Origin: Streptococcus oralis
Lineage (GTDB): Bacteria > Bacillota > Bacilli > Lactobacillales > Streptococcaceae
Length of the DNA: 64,000 nt
Assembly (NCBI RefSeq): GCF_024399415.1
Contig: NZ_CP029257.1
Location: forward strand, 271,501-335,500
Reading direction: 5' to 3'
Positions 62,914 to 64,000 of this stretch are shown here, piece after piece; position 1 is the stretch's first letter; every line of letters begins with the position of its first letter. Both the position numbers and the translations under genes were made by a program. The notes below the pieces were generated by a model, which was not told the DNA's origin, did not search any database, and worked only from the letters and a program-made list of their open reading frames with translations.

Positions 62914-63693
62914 ATGTCGATTAATGTATTTCAAGCGATTTTAATTGGATTATGGACAGCTTTCTGTTTTAGTGGAATGCTGTTAGGGATTTACACCAAT
63001 AGATGTATTGTTCTGTCATTTGGTGTCGGAATTATTCTAGGTGATTTGCCTACTGCTCTTGCAATGGGAGCTATTGGTGAATTGGCTTATATGGGATTCG
63101 GTGTTGGTGCTGGAGGTACTGTTCCACCAAACCCAATCGGACCTGGTATCTTTGGTACCTTGATGGCTATCACTAGTGCTGGTAAAGTCAGTCCAGAAGC
63201 GGCTCTTGCTCTCTCTACTCCGATTGCTGTGGCGATTCAATTCTTACAAACTTTCGCCTACACTGTACGTGCTGGGGCGCCTGAAACGGCGATGAAGCAC
63301 TTGAAAAACCATAATTTGAAGAAATTTAAGTTCACTCTAAATGCAACAATTTGGTTGTTTGCCTTTATTGGATTTACCTTGGGTTGCTTGGGTGCCCTTT
63401 CAATGGATACCTTGTTAAAACTCGTAGATTACATTCCGCCAGTATTGCTTACAGGTTTGACAGTTGCTGGTAAAATGCTCCCAGCTATCGGTTTTGCGAT
63501 GATCTTGTCAGTGATGGCTAAGAAAGAGTTGATTCCGTTTGTCTTGTTGGGATATGTTTGTGCGGCTTATCTAAACATCCCAACAATTGGTATCGCAATT
63601 GTAGGTACTATCTTTGCTTTGATTGAATTTTATAACAAGCCAAAAACAGCGGATCATGTGGTAGAGGAGGAAGCACACGATGACTGGATCTAA
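62914..63693 (+). CDS. PTS system, mannose family, EIIC
   Basis: 259-aa membrane subunit with about seven to nine hydrophobic segments and the Gly-rich GFGVGAGGTVPPNPIGPG loop typical of mannose/N-acetylgalactosamine EIIC. Overlaps EIID by 14 bases. Confidence 0.95.
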   Translation: MSINVFQAILIGLWTAFCFSGMLLGIYTNRCIVLSFGVGIILGDLPTALAMGAIGELAYMGFGVGAGGTVPPNPIGPGIFGTLMAITSAGKVSPEAALALSTPIAVAIQFLQTFAYTVRAGAPETAMKHLKNHNLKKFKFTLNATIWLFAFIGFTLGCLGALSMDTLLKLVDYIPPVLLTGLTVAGKMLPAIGFAMILSVMAKKELIPFVLLGYVCAAYLNIPTIGIAIVGTIFALIEFYNKPKTADHVVEEEAHDDWI

Positions 63694-64000
63694 CAAATTA
63701 ACAAAACGTGATTATCTTAAAACGTCTTTGCGGGCATTCTTTTTACAAAATGGATTTAACTATAGTAACTATCAAGGGTTGGGATATGCCAATGTAATGT
63801 ATCCTGCTTTGAAAAAACACTATGGAGCGGATCAGGAAGGTTTCTACCAAGCCTTGGAAGAAAACTGTGAATTCTATAATACCAACCCACACTTCCTGCC
63901 TTTTATTACCAGCTTGCACCTTGTAATGTTGGAAAATGGTCGCCCAGCAAAAGAAACACGTAGCATCAAGATGGCCTTGATGGGACCATTGGCAGGTATT
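63680..64000 (+). CDS. PTS system, mannose family, EIID (partial, runs off the window)
   Basis: ATG 63680 lies inside the EIIC 3' end with GAGGAGG upstream. 107 codons to the edge, all open: LTKRDYLKTSLRAFFLQ, NYQGLGYANVMYPALKKHY and NTNPHFLPFITS are EIID hallmarks. C-terminal part is outside the window. Confidence 0.95.
   Translation, partial: MTGSNKLTKRDYLKTSLRAFFLQNGFNYSNYQGLGYANVMYPALKKHYGADQEGFYQALEENCEFYNTNPHFLPFITSLHLVMLENGRPAKETRSIKMALMGPLAGI

Noticed and set aside
1..64000. tRNA, rRNA, riboswitch, CRISPR, complete IS elements or prophage genes
   Set aside because: Looked for cloverleaf, rRNA, transposase and integrase signatures on both strands by eye and saw none that could be supported.

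Overview
The window reads as chromosome of a mitis-group Streptococcus close to S. pneumoniae / S. mitis. Three things suggest this. The hyaluronate lyase is 1067 aa with pneumococcus-like sequence. The order glutathione peroxidase, hyaluronate lyase, ketodeoxygluconate genes (minus strand), then PTS plus unsaturated glucuronyl hydrolase (plus strand) is that of the pneumococcal RegR region. The large surface protein has a YSIRK-like signal and an LPXTG anchor. Species cannot be fixed from this window.

Layout. 1-3.35 kb: metal homeostasis (P1B-type ATPase, CadD transporter with a CadC/CadX repressor and a clear operator). 3.4-4.3 kb: gene debris. 4.3-8.7 kb: malolactic fermentation genes (MleR, an XRE regulator, MleS, MleP), bracketed by two ~211-bp direct repeats that end in the 3' end of rpsI, so they look like attachment-site remnants. 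9.2-42.2 kb: a type VIIb secretion locus. It starts with a lipase effector of reverse domain order (TslA-like) with two duplicated anchored proteins before it and two small helical partners after it. The core follows: esxA, esaA, essA, esaB, essB, essC. Then comes an effector/immunity region present twice in tandem (unit A about 20.19-31.91 kb, unit B about 32.00-42.24 kb). Each unit holds a helical partner, an LXG-like toxin, two or three cassettes of [membrane-anchored putative immunity protein + 117-aa small partner], a divergent immunity paralogue, an orphan toxin C-terminus that is out of frame with its own ATG, and a polytopic putative immunity protein. Unit B begins inside essC, leaving an essC 3' fragment without Walker A1. 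Seven near-identical terminator+promoter boxes separate the cassettes.

42.4-46.3 kb: another anchored protein, then an SOS-type cassette (XRE-S24 repressor, UvrX/UmuC-like polymerase, YolD-like protein, small protein). 46.6-53.0 kb (minus): a 2108-aa wall-anchored protein joining a trypsin-like protease, a GH29 alpha-L-fucosidase, sugar-binding modules and Pro/Glu/Lys repeats. 53.3-64 kb: glutathione peroxidase and the glycosaminoglycan regulon. Hyaluronate lyase cuts hyaluronan outside the cell, a mannose-family PTS imports the disaccharide, Ugl splits it, and DhuI, DhuD, KdgK and KdgA take the uronate to pyruvate and glyceraldehyde-3-phosphate. Three promoters of this regulon carry the same palindromic RegR-type operator, and two have CcpA (cre) sites.

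Most unusual: the duplicated, mosaic type VII effector/immunity region, which looks like a reservoir of immunity genes and silent toxin tips built by recombination between repeated boxes.
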